Source: Betaproteobacteria bacterium
Lineage (GTDB): Bacteria > Pseudomonadota > Gammaproteobacteria > Burkholderiales > Ga0077523
NCBI GenBank assembly: GCA_025350245.1
Contig: JANXYG010000124.1
Coordinates: 1-33,969 of the forward strand
Length of the DNA stretch: 33,969 nucleotides
Direction of reading: 5' to 3'
The notes beneath the pieces are model-generated. The model searched no databases. It saw only the letters and a program-made list of their open reading frames with translations, and was not told the DNA's origin. The position numbers and the translations under genes are program-made. Shown here in pieces: positions 24,404 through 33,226 of the stretch; positions within the stretch are counted from its first letter, which is position 1, and each line of letters starts with the position of its first letter.

Positions 24404-27193
24404 ATGACATCGGCCGCGGGCCTGGTCGCGCTGGTGGCGCTGCCGTTCGCCGGCGCGCTGCTGCCGGCGCGGGTGTCCGGGTTCGGTCGAACAACCATCG
24501 CGTGGTCTGCGGCCGTGGCACCGCTATGCGGTCTGGTGCTGCTGTATGCGATGGGGTGGGGGGTATTCGACGGCGCCGTCGTGTCGATGTCGCAGCCCTG
24601 GGTCAGCGACCTCGGACTCGACTTCTCCCTCCGGCTCGACGGCCTGGCGCTGCTGTTCGCCACGCTCATCTTCGGCATCGGTGCGCTGGTCATCCTGTAT
24701 GCGCGCTACTACATGGCGCCGGCGGATCCGTTCGCACGCTTCTATTCGATGCTGTTGGTGTTCATGGGTGCGATGATCGGCATCGCGCTTTCCGACAACC
24801 TGCTGCTCACCCTGGTGTTCTGGGAGCTCACCAGCGTGGCGTCGTTCCTGTTGATCGGCTATTGGCATCGGCGCCCCGACGCCCGCCAGGGCGCGGTGAT
24901 GGCGCTCACGGTCACCGGCCTGGGCGGGCTCGCGCTGATCGCCGGTGCGCTGCTGCTGGGTCACATCGCCGGCACCTTCACGTTGTCGGAAATCGTGCAG
25001 CGGGGCGACGCGATCCGCGCCCATGCCCTGTATCCGGCCGCGCTGGTGTTGATCCTCCTGGGCGCGTTCACCAAGTCGGCGCAGTTCCCGTTTCATTTCT
25101 GGTTACCCAACGCGATGGCGGCGCCGACGCCGGCCTCGGCCTATCTGCATTCCGCGACCATGGTGAAGGCCGGGATCTTCCTGCTGGCGCGCCTGTGGCC
25201 GGCGCTGTCCGGCACCGATCTGTGGTTCTGGCTGGTCGGCGGCACCGGCATGGTCACGCTGGTGTTCGGCGCGTACACCGCGATGTTCCGCCACGACCTG
25301 AAGGGGTTGCTGGCCTATTCCACCATCAGCCATCTCGGGTTGATCACGCTGCTGCTCGGCCTCAACAGCCGGCTGGCCGCCGTTGCCGCCGTGTTCCACA
25401 TCATGAACCACGCCATCTTCAAGGCGTCGCTGTTCATGGCGGCCGGCATCATCGACCATGAAACCGGCACGCGCGACATGCGCAAGCTGGCCGGCCTGTG
25501 GCGTTCGATGCCGCACACCGGCGCGCTCGCCATGGTGGCGGCCGCGGCGATGGCGGGGGTGCCGCTGCTCAACGGCTTCCTGTCGAAGGAGATGTTCTTC
25601 GCCGAGACGCTCGAACTGCAATCGCTGGGTGTCGTCGGCTATCTGGTGCCGCTCGCCGCGACGCTGGCCGCCGTGTTCAGCGTGGCGTATTCGGCGCGCT
25701 TCATCCACGACGTGTTCTTCAACGGCGATGCCAAAGGGCTGTCGCGCACGCCGCACGACCCGCCGCGATGGATGCTGATTCCGGTCGAGGTGCTGGTCGC
25801 CATCTGCTTGCTGGTGGGTATCGCACCGCGCTTTGTCATCGGGCCGTTGCTCGATGCCGCGGCCGCCAGCGTGGTCGGTGGCGCGGTACCGGTCTACAGC
25901 CTGGAACTCTGGCACGGATTCAACCTGCCGTTCGCGATGAGCGTGGTGGCCATGGTCGGCGGTGTGGTCGTCTATTTCGTCCTGCAACGGCGGTTCGGCT
26001 TGCACGCCCGCGATCGCCATGACCGGTTGAGCGGTCACCGGCTGTTCCAGAATGCACTCGATGCGCTGACCGGCGTGGCGACCCGGGTCACCGGTGTGGC
26101 GGACGGCACCCTGCGGCGGCAGGTGGCCGGGCTGCTGCTGGTGGCGCTGGCCGGTGCCGCGCTGCCGTTCGTATCGTCGACCGCGCCGCGCGAGCTTGCC
26201 GTGGTCACCGACATGACCCCGGTGGCGATTCTCGCGTGGCTGGTGCTTGCCATCGCCACCGTCGCCGTCGTGGCGTTGCACCGGCACCGGCTGACGGCGC
26301 TGGTGCTCACCGGCGCCATCGGTCTGGTCGTGTCGCTGGCGTTCGCGTTTTTCTCGGCCCCCGATCTTGCGCTCACGCAGATCGCCGTTGAGGTCGTGAC
26401 CGTGCTGGTAATGCTGTTCGCCCTGCCATTCCTGCCCGACACCGCGGCGCGCGATTCGTCGGCGCTACGGCATGCGCGCGACGTGTGCATCGCCGTCGCA
26501 GCTGGCGTTGGCATGGGTGGCGGCGCCTGGTTCATGCTGACCAGCGAGGGGCGCAGCGTCTCCGCCGAGTATCTGGCGCGCAGTGTTTCCGAGGCCGGCG
26601 GCACCAACGTCGTGAACGTGATCCTGGTCGATTTTCGCGGGTTCGACACCTATGGCGAGATCACCGTGCTGGCCATTGCCGCGCTCGGCATCGCGGCGCT
26701 GCTCGGGTCGCGTCCGGCCGCGTCGGTGATGCCCGGGTCGCCCGCCGATGCGCGCGCGTTTCCGGTGATGCTGGCGCTGCTGTCGCGCTTGCTGGTGCCG
26801 CTCGGCCTGCTGCTCGCGGCCCACCTGTTCCTGCGCGGCCACAACCTGCCCGGTGGCGGTTTCGTTGCCGGTCTGGTGGCCGGCGTGGTGCTCGCGGTGC
26901 TGTCGATCGGCAACGGTCACGTCTGGGTGAGCGAGCGACTGCGGCTTGATTTCAGTCGCGTCCTCGCCAGCGGTCTCGCCATTGCCGGCGCCACCGGCCT
27001 CGGTGCCTGGGTCTTCGGCCAACCCTTCCTGAAAAGTGCCCACGGGCATCTGCACCTGCCGCTGCTGGGCGATCTGCACTGGGCGTCGGCGGCGTTGTTC
27101 GATCTGGGCGTGTTCCTGGTCGTGGTCGGCGTGGTGATGCTGATCCTCGATCCGCTCGGCAAGCTGGCGCCGCCGCGGCGCCTGCCGGGTTGA
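24404..27193 (+). CDS. mrpA: Mrp Na+/H+ antiporter subunit A fused to subunit B (MnhA-MnhB)
   Basis: Large membrane subunit of the multi-protein Mrp antiporter, 929 residues. Residues about 1-500 are an NADH-dehydrogenase ND5-like proton channel: E141 in TLVFWELTSVASFLLIGYW, K224 in FTKSAQFPFHFWLPNAMAAP, and the later lysine in MNHAIFKASLFMAAGI are the expected charged residues. The middle carries the MrpA-specific C-terminal domain with FAFFSAPDLALTQIAVEVVT. From about residue 785 the MnhB domain follows (SRLLVPLGLLLAAHLFLRGHNLPGGGFVAGLVAG). This fused A/B form is the proteobacterial PhaAB arrangement. ATG 24404 starts 30 nt after the previous stop with only a weak ribosome-binding site. It heads a complete operon for Na+/K+ extrusion in exchange for protons. 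Confidence 0.93.
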   Translation: MTSAAGLVALVALPFAGALLPARVSGFGRTTIAWSAAVAPLCGLVLLYAMGWGVFDGAVVSMSQPWVSDLGLDFSLRLDGLALLFATLIFGIGALVILYARYYMAPADPFARFYSMLLVFMGAMIGIALSDNLLLTLVFWELTSVASFLLIGYWHRRPDARQGAVMALTVTGLGGLALIAGALLLGHIAGTFTLSEIVQRGDAIRAHALYPAALVLILLGAFTKSAQFPFHFWLPNAMAAPTPASAYLHSATMVKAGIFLLARLWPALSGTDLWFWLVGGTGMVTLVFGAYTAMFRHDLKGLLAYSTISHLGLITLLLGLNSRLAAVAAVFHIMNHAIFKASLFMAAGIIDHETGTRDMRKLAGLWRSMPHTGALAMVAAAAMAGVPLLNGFLSKEMFFAETLELQSLGVVGYLVPLAATLAAVFSVAYSARFIHDVFFNGDAKGLSRTPHDPPRWMLIPVEVLVAICLLVGIAPRFVIGPLLDAAAASVVGGAVPVYSLELWHGFNLPFAMSVVAMVGGVVVYFVLQRRFGLHARDRHDRLSGHRLFQNALDALTGVATRVTGVADGTLRRQVAGLLLVALAGAALPFVSSTAPRELAVVTDMTPVAILAWLVLAIATVAVVALHRHRLTALVLTGAIGLVVSLAFAFFSAPDLALTQIAVEVVTVLVMLFALPFLPDTAARDSSALRHARDVCIAVAAGVGMGGGAWFMLTSEGRSVSAEYLARSVSEAGGTNVVNVILVDFRGFDTYGEITVLAIAALGIAALLGSRPAASVMPGSPADARAFPVMLALLSRLLVPLGLLLAAHLFLRGHNLPGGGFVAGLVAGVVLAVLSIGNGHVWVSERLRLDFSRVLASGLAIAGATGLGAWVFGQPFLKSAHGHLHLPLLGDLHWASAALFDLGVFLVVVGVVMLILDPLGKLAPPRRLPG

Positions 27194-27224
27194 TGTCGAT
27201 CCGATTCGAGGCGTCGGCCTGACC

Positions 27225-27572
27225 ATGGAACTGCTGCTCGCCTCCGCCATCGCGCTCCTGACCGCCGTCGGCGTCTACCTGTTGCTGCGCGCCCGCACGT
27301 TTCCGGTGGTGCTCGGCCTCACTTTCCTGTCGTATGCCGTGAACCTGTTCATCTTCAGCGCTGGTGGCGTGCGCGTGGGCCAGGCGCCGATCGTCGGTGC
27401 GTCGATCGCGCCTGCCGACCCGCTGCCGCAGGCGCTGGTCCTGACGGCGATCGTCATCGGGTTCGCGATGACGGCCTACCTGGTCGTGCTCGCGATCGAC
27501 GCGCGAGCCCATCATGGCACCGACCATGTCGACGGCGCGGAACCGAGCACCACCGATCCTGAAGGCCAATGA
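27225..27572 (+). CDS. mrpC: Mrp antiporter subunit C (MnhC)
   Basis: Small membrane subunit of 115 residues homologous to NuoK. Three helices are seen: ELLLASAIALLTAVGVYLLL, a central VVLGLTFLSYAVNLFIFS and LVLTAIVIGFAMTAYLVVLAI. The conserved blocks GLTFLSYAVNLFIF and ADPLPQALVLTAIVIGFA identify MnhC. It begins 31 nt after the A/B subunit, and its stop overlaps subunit D by ATGA. The C-terminal tail past about residue 92 is hydrophilic. Confidence 0.93.
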   Translation: MELLLASAIALLTAVGVYLLLRARTFPVVLGLTFLSYAVNLFIFSAGGVRVGQAPIVGASIAPADPLPQALVLTAIVIGFAMTAYLVVLAIDARAHHGTDHVDGAEPSTTDPEGQ

Positions 27573-29098
27573 CGCACTGGCCGGTCATCCCTTTCCTGCT
27601 GCCCGCGGCCACCGCCTGCGGGCTGGTGGTGTTGTCGGGCCGGCTCGCGGCGCAGCGCGTGCTGTCTCTCGTCTCGGCGGTGCTGTTGTTGTTGGTGTGC
27701 GCCGTGCTGGTGCGACAGGCAGACGATGGCGATATCGCGGTCTACGCCATGGGTGCCTGGCCGGCGCATCTGGGCATCGTGTTCGTGGCCGACCGGCTGT
27801 CGGCGTGGATGCTGTTGCTCACCGCCGCCATCGCGCTCGCGAGCCTGTTGCATGCGGTGCACGGATGGGACCAGCGCGGCGCCCATTTCCATCCGCTGTT
27901 CCAGTTCCAGATCATGGGCTTGAACGGTGCGTTCCTGACCGGCGACCTGTTCAACCTGTTCGTGTGTTTCGAGCTGATGCTGATGGCGTCGTACTGCCTG
28001 CTCCAGCACGGCGGTGGCGGCGCGCGGCTCAAGGTGGGCATCCATTACGTGGTGCTGAATCTCGTGGGCTCCGCACTGTTCCTGATCGCCGCGAGCCTGC
28101 TGTATCGCGTGGCCGGCACGCTCAACCTCGCCGATCTCGCGCGTCTGTTGCCGCACGCGGCGCCGGCGCAACTGCCCTGGGTCCACGCCGCCGCCGCGCT
28201 GCTGCTGGTGGTGTTCCTGCTCAAGGCGGCGATCGCGCCGCTCTACCTCTGGCTACCCGGCACCTACGCGGTTGCGGCGGGGCCGGTCGCGGCGTTGTTT
28301 CCCATCCTCGCCAAGGTCGGTGCCTACGCGGTGCTGCGACTGACCACGCTGGTGTTCGCCACGAGTCCGGTACTCGAACCGATGCGGGCGGTGGTGCTGC
28401 CTCTGGCGCTGGTGACCGTGGCGGTAGCGGCGTTGGGCGCGCTCGCGTCGCACTCGCTGAAGCAGCTCGCCGCATGGCTTGCCCTCGGATCGACGGCGAT
28501 GCTGCTGGTCGCATTCGGTCTGTTCCACCAGGCGGGCATCGGCGCCGGCCTCTTCTACCTGCCCGCCAGCACGCTGGCGATCTCGGCGCTGTTCGTGCTG
28601 GCCGATCGCATCGCCGAGGCCAGGGGCGCGCATGCGGACCGCCTGTGCCGGGCGCCGCCGATGGCGGGCGCCGGACGCCTCGGCATCCTGCTGCTGCTGG
28701 TCGCGATGGCAGTGCTGGGGCTGCCGCCGCTGGCCGGTTTCATCGGCAAGCTGCTGATCCTGCGCGGCGCCGCAGGCATGCCATGGGTCTGGGGCGTGGT
28801 GCTGGTCGCTTCGCTGCTGCAACTGGTGGCGGTTGCGCGGGCCGGTGTCCGCCTGTTCGGGGCGGTGACCGACGAGCCCCCGGTCGCCAATGCCGTGGCC
28901 CCGTGGCGCCTCGCGCCGGTGATCGGATTGCTGATCGGCGTGGCGTTGCTGAGCGTGTTCGCGGATTCGGCCGAACGCTATGCGCGTCTGGCCGCCGAAC
29001 AGGTGCTGGCCCCGGCCGACTATATCGGCGCCGTTCTCGGCCGCGATGCGTTCGCGCCGTCGCCGGTGCTGTCGGCCGGCGTCGGCATTCGCCCATGA
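27569..29098 (+). CDS. mrpD: Mrp antiporter subunit D (MnhD)
   Basis: ND2/ND4-like proton-channel subunit of 509 residues with about 14 helices. Key blocks are LTGDLFNLFVCFELMLMASYCLL with the membrane glutamate, FLLKAAIAPLYLWLPGTYA with the lysine, and FPILAKVGAYAVLRL. SLKQLAAWLALGSTAMLLVA corresponds to the later conserved lysine region. It overlaps mrpC and mrpE by 4 nt at each end, so translation is coupled through the operon. Together with subunit A it forms the two antiporter-like channels of the complex. Confidence 0.93.
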   Translation: MTHWPVIPFLLPAATACGLVVLSGRLAAQRVLSLVSAVLLLLVCAVLVRQADDGDIAVYAMGAWPAHLGIVFVADRLSAWMLLLTAAIALASLLHAVHGWDQRGAHFHPLFQFQIMGLNGAFLTGDLFNLFVCFELMLMASYCLLQHGGGGARLKVGIHYVVLNLVGSALFLIAASLLYRVAGTLNLADLARLLPHAAPAQLPWVHAAAALLLVVFLLKAAIAPLYLWLPGTYAVAAGPVAALFPILAKVGAYAVLRLTTLVFATSPVLEPMRAVVLPLALVTVAVAALGALASHSLKQLAAWLALGSTAMLLVAFGLFHQAGIGAGLFYLPASTLAISALFVLADRIAEARGAHADRLCRAPPMAGAGRLGILLLLVAMAVLGLPPLAGFIGKLLILRGAAGMPWVWGVVLVASLLQLVAVARAGVRLFGAVTDEPPVANAVAPWRLAPVIGLLIGVALLSVFADSAERYARLAAEQVLAPADYIGAVLGRDAFAPSPVLSAGVGIRP

Positions 29099-29592
29099 CC
29101 GGGATGCGCCGCTGGCTGCCGTTGCCACGTTTCAGCGCCACGCTCGCGCTGACCTGGCTGCTGTTGAACAACACGCTCTACCCGGGTCACGTCCTGATCG
29201 GGGTCGTGCTCGGGATCGTGATCCCCCTGCTGACGCGCGACCTGCTGCCGCCGCTGCCGGTGATTCGTCGCCCCGGCAAGGCGATCGCCTTCGTGCTGCT
29301 GGTGCTGGGCGACATCGTCGTCGCCAACCTGCGAGTGGCGCGCCTGGTGCTGGGCCCCCTGTCGGCGCTGCGGCCGCGGCTGGTGTCGGTGCCGCTCGAC
29401 CTCGCCGATCCGGTGGTCGCCAGCATTCTCGCGGGCACGGTTACACTCACGCCAGGTACCGTGTCGGTCGATCTCGATGTCGAGGCGGGCGTGCTGCTGG
29501 TTCATGCCCTGGACGCCGCAGACGACGCCACGGTCATCGGTGCGATCAAGACGCGCTACGAAGCCCGTCTCAGGGAGATTTTCGGATGCTGA
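29095..29592 (+). CDS. mrpE: Mrp antiporter subunit E (MnhE)
   Basis: Membrane subunit of 165 residues. It has two N-terminal helices (FSATLALTWLLLNNTLYPG, VLIGVVLGIVIPLL), the conserved IAFVLLVLGDIVVANLRVARLVLGP and the soluble end SILAGTVTLTPGTVSVDLD, all hallmarks of MnhE. ATG 29095 overlaps the mrpD stop by 4 nt and the 3' end overlaps mrpF by 7 nt. Longer in-frame readings reach back through mrpD but are only shadows. Confidence 0.93.
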   Translation: MTGMRRWLPLPRFSATLALTWLLLNNTLYPGHVLIGVVLGIVIPLLTRDLLPPLPVIRRPGKAIAFVLLVLGDIVVANLRVARLVLGPLSALRPRLVSVPLDLADPVVASILAGTVTLTPGTVSVDLDVEAGVLLVHALDAADDATVIGAIKTRYEARLREIFGC

Positions 29593-29855
29593 ACGGCGTG
29601 ATCGCGGTGGCGGCGGCCATGCTCGGCGTGGCGATGCTGCTCAACCTGTGGCGGCTGCTGGTCGGCCCCGGCATGGCCGACCGCGTGCTGGCGCTCGACA
29701 CGCTGTCGCTGAACGCCGTGGGCCTGATCCTGCTGCTCGGCCTGGCCACGCACACGACCCACTATTTCGAGGCGGCGATGCTGGTGGCGGCGCTGGGGTT
29801 CGTGGGCACCGTCGCGTTTGCGCGGTTGCTGATCCGAGGCGCACTGGTCGAGTGA
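29586..29855 (+). CDS. mrpF: Mrp antiporter subunit F (MnhF)
   Basis: Small hydrophobic subunit of 89 residues with three helices. The block WRLLVGPGMADRVLALDTLSLNAVGL is the family signature (pumps of this type keep GPxxxDRVxALD). ATG 29586 lies inside the end of mrpE, continuing the chain of overlapping genes. It is needed for assembly of the complex in characterised Mrp systems. Confidence 0.92.
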   Translation: MLNGVIAVAAAMLGVAMLLNLWRLLVGPGMADRVLALDTLSLNAVGLILLLGLATHTTHYFEAAMLVAALGFVGTVAFARLLIRGALVE

Positions 29856-29862
29856 GCAAGAA

Positions 29863-30174
29863 ATGAGTCCGACGGAGACGATCGTCGCGGTGCTGGTGCT
29901 CATCGGCGCAGGTTTCGCCCTGCTCGGGTCGATCGGGCTGGCGCGGTTTCCCGACCTGCTCACGCGCCTGCATGGCCCGAGCAAGGCCACCACGCTGGGC
30001 ATCGGCAGCCTGCTGCTCGCCTCGATGGTGGGCTTCAGTGCCGAGGGCACCCTGAGCGTGCACGAACTCGTCATCACCCTGTTTCTCGTCATCACCACCC
30101 CGGTCGGCGCGCAGTTCATCGCCCGCGCGGCCATGCGGCGCGACGCCGTCCCCCCACCCCGTGAAGGCCCATGA
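29863..30174 (+). CDS. mrpG: Mrp antiporter subunit G (MnhG)
   Basis: Last canonical Mrp subunit, 103 residues with three helices. LIGAGFALLGSIGLARFPDLLTRLHGPSKATTLGIG contains the MnhG signature RFPDxxxRxHxxTKxxTLG in slightly altered form (PSKATTLG). It starts 7 nt after mrpF; AAGAAATG gives only a weak ribosome-binding site. Its stop overlaps the next gene by ATGA, tying the TerB-like protein to the same mRNA. Confidence 0.92.
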   Translation: MSPTETIVAVLVLIGAGFALLGSIGLARFPDLLTRLHGPSKATTLGIGSLLLASMVGFSAEGTLSVHELVITLFLVITTPVGAQFIARAAMRRDAVPPPREGP

Positions 30175-30587
30175 AGACCTACAGCGACAACAGCCCCGAA
30201 GCCATCGCCCGCGTGCTGGCGATGGCCATGATCACCGACGCCAAGCTCGACGATCGCGAACTCGACGCGATGGAATCGTTCGGCATCTACGCCAGGCTCG
30301 GCCTGACCAAGGAAGAGTTCGCGATCGTCGTGGCGGACTATTGCGACGAACTGGTCGAGGCCGGCGACATCGACGGCAAGATCAACCTGATGGACCACGA
30401 TCGCATCGAGGCGATCCTGGCGCCGGTGACCGACGCCGCGCGCCAGCTCGACGTCGTGGCCATGGTGCTCGCGATCGTCAAGGCCGATGGCGGCATCCAT
30501 GACACCGAGCTGGAACTGCTGCGCACCATCCTCGACCGCTGGGATCTGTCGCTCGAAGACATCCGCGCCGCCGCCGATCGGGAGTAA
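30171..30587 (+). CDS. TerB-like domain protein
   Basis: Soluble, acidic, all-helical protein of 138 residues. The pattern AMAMITDAKLDDRELDAMESFG and VLAIVKADGGIHDTELELLRTILDRW matches the two halves of the TerB/DjlA-N-terminal fold, where acidic DxxxDxxE groups can bind divalent metal. No other tellurite-resistance genes are nearby, so a tellurite role is not indicated. It overlaps mrpG by 4 nt and is therefore probably co-expressed with the antiporter. A regulatory or membrane-associated accessory role is possible, but nothing in the sequence proves it. Confidence 0.8.
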   Translation: MKTYSDNSPEAIARVLAMAMITDAKLDDRELDAMESFGIYARLGLTKEEFAIVVADYCDELVEAGDIDGKINLMDHDRIEAILAPVTDAARQLDVVAMVLAIVKADGGIHDTELELLRTILDRWDLSLEDIRAAADRE

Positions 30588-30633
30588 ATCCGGATCCATT
30601 CACGTACCGGGCTCCCGAACCCCGACACCGCTC

Positions 30634-32298
30634 TTGATCGCGCTCCTCGAAGCCCACCGGGCCGGCCTGCTCCGCCGCGAGCACTGGTTGCCAAACATCG
30701 TCGCCGGGGTCATCGTCGGCGTGGTGGCGCTGCCGCTGGCAATGGCGTTCGCGATCGCCTCCGGCGCCAAGCCGGCGCAGGGGTTGTACACCGCGATCGT
30801 GGCCGGCCTGGTCGTATCGGCGTTCGGCGGCAGCCGGCTCCAGATCGCCGGCCCCACCGGGGCCTTCATCGTCATCCTGGCCGGGGTGACGGCAAAGCAC
30901 GGCATCGACGGGCTGCAGATCGCCACGCTCATGGCCGGTGTGATGCTGCTGCTGTTCGGCGTGGCCCGTCTCGGTGCCGTCATCCGGTTCATCCCGGATC
31001 CGGTCGTGGTCGGCTTCACCGCCGGCATCGGCGTGATCATCTGGGTAGGCCAATGGAAGGACTTCTTCGGCCTGCCGCCGGTGACGGGCGCGCATTTCCA
31101 CGACAAACTGTGGCACCTGCTGCAAACGCTGCCCGGGCTCGACCCCACCACCACCGGGCTCGCGCTGGGCTCGCTGCTGCTGGTGATCTTCGCGCCGAGA
31201 GTGCCGGGGCTGAAGCGCGTGCCGGGGCCGCTCGTGGCGCTGGTCGTCGCGACCGTCCTGCAGGCGGTGTTCCAGTTCGATGGCGTCGCTACCATCGGCA
31301 GCGCTTTCGGTGGCATTCCCCGCGGCCTGCCGTCGCTGCATGTTCCCGACGTGACCGCGGGGCGCGTGATCGAGCTCATCGGGCCGGCCTTCACCATTGC
31401 CATGCTCGGCGCCATCGAGTCGCTGCTGTCGGCCGTGGTCGCTGACGGCATGGCGGGCACGCGTCATGACTCCAACCAGGAACTGGTGGCGCAGGGCATC
31501 GCCAATATCGCGGCGCCGCTGTTCGGCGGCTTCGCCGCGACCGGCGCCATCGCGCGCACCGCCACCAACATCCGCAACGGTGGTACCGGTCCGCTGGCCG
31601 GCATCGTTCACGTGGCGACGCTGGTGCTGATCGTCCTGCTCCTCGCGCCGCTGGCGGTGCACGTGCCGCTCGCCGTGCTGGCCGCCATCCTGTTCGTGGT
31701 GGCGTGGAATATGAGCGATCTGAAGCACCTGGCCCGAATGGTCAGGCGCGCCCCCCGCGCCGACGTCGTCATCCTGCTCGTGACGTTCGCGCTCACCGTG
31801 TTCGCGGATCTCGTGGTGGCGGTGAACATCGGTGTCATCCTCGCCACGATGCAGTTCCTGCGGCGCATGGCCGCGAGTGTCGAAGTGCGCGAAGCCACCG
31901 AAACCGACCTGCGGCAGGAGTTCGGCCATCGCGGCTTCACGGCGCTGCCGGCCGGGGTGCTGGTCTATGCGGTCGAGGGACCGATCTTCTTCGGCGCAGT
32001 CGAGAATTTCGAGCGGGCGCTCGCCGCGACGCACACCGATCCGCGCATCGTGATCATCCGGCTGCGCTGGGTGCCGTTCATCGACATCACCGGACTCCAG
32101 ACGCTCGAATCCGTGATCCGCGATCTGCAGAAGCGTGGCGTGCGGGTCATGCTCACCGGCGCCAATGCGCGCGTGCAGGCCAAGCTGGAACGCGCCGGCC
32201 TGATCGACCTGGTGCGGCCCGAGAACGTGATGAAGGATTTTCCGGAGGCGATTGCGGCGTGCGAGAGGGTCGCGCGCGAGCAGCTCGCCCCGGGATAA
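30634..32298 (+). CDS. SulP-family anion transporter with STAS domain
   Basis: Inner-membrane anion transporter of about 554 residues. The SulP core begins LPNIVAGVIVGVVALPLAMAFAIASGAKPAQGLYTAIVAG and includes GPTGAFIVILAG, the RFIPDPVVVGFTAGIGVII block and GIANIAAPLFGGFAATGAIARTATNIRNG. The C-terminal STAS domain (about residues 430-540) has VEGPIFFGAVENF, VPFIDITGLQTLE and KRGVRVMLTGANARV. No ATG lies between the upstream stop and the conserved region; TTG 30634 is the best start, though no ribosome-binding site is clear, and longer readings lie inside the TerB-like gene. Sulfate, bicarbonate or dicarboxylate are possible substrates. Its place after the Na+/H+ antiporter suggests a sodium-coupled anion uptake, as an inference. 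Confidence 0.87.
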   Translation: MIALLEAHRAGLLRREHWLPNIVAGVIVGVVALPLAMAFAIASGAKPAQGLYTAIVAGLVVSAFGGSRLQIAGPTGAFIVILAGVTAKHGIDGLQIATLMAGVMLLLFGVARLGAVIRFIPDPVVVGFTAGIGVIIWVGQWKDFFGLPPVTGAHFHDKLWHLLQTLPGLDPTTTGLALGSLLLVIFAPRVPGLKRVPGPLVALVVATVLQAVFQFDGVATIGSAFGGIPRGLPSLHVPDVTAGRVIELIGPAFTIAMLGAIESLLSAVVADGMAGTRHDSNQELVAQGIANIAAPLFGGFAATGAIARTATNIRNGGTGPLAGIVHVATLVLIVLLLAPLAVHVPLAVLAAILFVVAWNMSDLKHLARMVRRAPRADVVILLVTFALTVFADLVVAVNIGVILATMQFLRRMAASVEVREATETDLRQEFGHRGFTALPAGVLVYAVEGPIFFGAVENFERALAATHTDPRIVIIRLRWVPFIDITGLQTLESVIRDLQKRGVRVMLTGANARVQAKLERAGLIDLVRPENVMKDFPEAIAACERVAREQLAPG

Positions 32299-32311
32299 TG
32301 CTGTGGGACGC

Positions 32312-33226
32312 TCACTCCACGGAGAGGAGCTGGCGCTTGTAGATGTCTTTCTTCTCGACGGAGTCCCAATACTTGGCCGTCTCCACCTTGATTCGAGCTT
32401 GAGAGGTGATGGTGAGTCGCTGGACTTGATCCGTCAGCCGAAGAGGGAACCTGATAGAGATTTTGCCGTCCTCCGTGCGCAGGTCCAGCTTGCCTGTGTC
32501 GGTAATGCCGGCCACGCGTCCCTCGACAAACTCTTCGTATCGCTCAGGCTCACGGATAGTGTCCAGCAACGCTCGGATGCGGGTAATCTCGTCCGAATGC
32601 CCCTCCCAAAACTGCCGTCCGCGAGGTGACTGCCACGTGAACTGCGCGGCGAGTCCAGCGCCGTCCAGGGCCTTCATGAACTCGCCGAGCTGGTGGGCCG
32701 ATCGGCCACCAACGGCGTCTACCGCATCGTAGAACTCGTCCTGGTGGGCGTTGAGAAGGCGGAACATCTGCGTCAGCGTCGCTTGGAGGAGGCTCTGGCC
32801 CGTCAAGTCAGGGAGACCGTTGCCGGTGACGAAGATGCGAGTCGACCCGTAGCTGAGACCAGCCAGTTTCAGGTTGAGTGCACTGACCACGTCGGCGCCC
32901 ACGCCGCGGGCAGCGTCATGCCCATACCTAAGTCGGTGGGCGGCGAGCTTCCAAGTCTTGGATAGCGGCTCCATTGCCGCGATGAACCAATCAAGCGAGA
33001 TGCTGCCGTTCGCGCGCGGGCCAATGAGGCGGAGGTCCACTAGCTCGCCTGCCTCCTGGGCTTCCTCGAGCAGCAGCTGGTGCTCGACGCCTTGGGCGGA
33101 CTGCTCCTGGTTCTTCGCGGCGAGCTGGAGGAAGAAATCATCTGGCGTCGCGCGCGCGCGATCCGCCGTCTCTATCGCGAACCTTGACAGCGAATCAGCG
33201 TGCTCGCGCAGGAACTTGCTGCTCAT
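32312..33226 (-). CDS. Unrecognised protein paired with DUF6932-type protein
   Basis: A 304-residue cytoplasmic protein with no signal peptide or membrane helix and no family I recognise. The N-terminal third is helical and charged (MSSKFLREHADSLSRFAIE). The middle has VDLRLIGPRANGSISLDWFIAAMEPLSKTW and LAGLSYGSTRIFVTGNGLPDLTG. The C-terminus looks like a small beta-barrel (VEGRVAGITDTGKLDLR, ISIRFPLRLTDQVQRLTIT). ATG 33226 has GGAGAT at 33233-33238 on the minus strand and overlaps the upstream gene's stop (ATGA), so the two proteins are made together. It is convergent with the SulP gene only 13 nt away. Composition is lower in GC than the neighbouring operon, consistent with acquisition. Confidence 0.75.
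   Translation of the reverse strand: MSSKFLREHADSLSRFAIETADRARATPDDFFLQLAAKNQEQSAQGVEHQLLLEEAQEAGELVDLRLIGPRANGSISLDWFIAAMEPLSKTWKLAAHRLRYGHDAARGVGADVVSALNLKLAGLSYGSTRIFVTGNGLPDLTGQSLLQATLTQMFRLLNAHQDEFYDAVDAVGGRSAHQLGEFMKALDGAGLAAQFTWQSPRGRQFWEGHSDEITRIRALLDTIREPERYEEFVEGRVAGITDTGKLDLRTEDGKISIRFPLRLTDQVQRLTITSQARIKVETAKYWDSVEKKDIYKRQLLSVE

Noticed and set aside
27514-29094. Long in-frame extension upstream of mrpE
   Set aside because: It runs out of frame through mrpC and mrpD; only the part from 29095 matches MnhE.
30171-30587. Tellurite resistance operon
   Set aside because: Only one TerB-like gene is present; no terC, terD, terZ or related genes are nearby.
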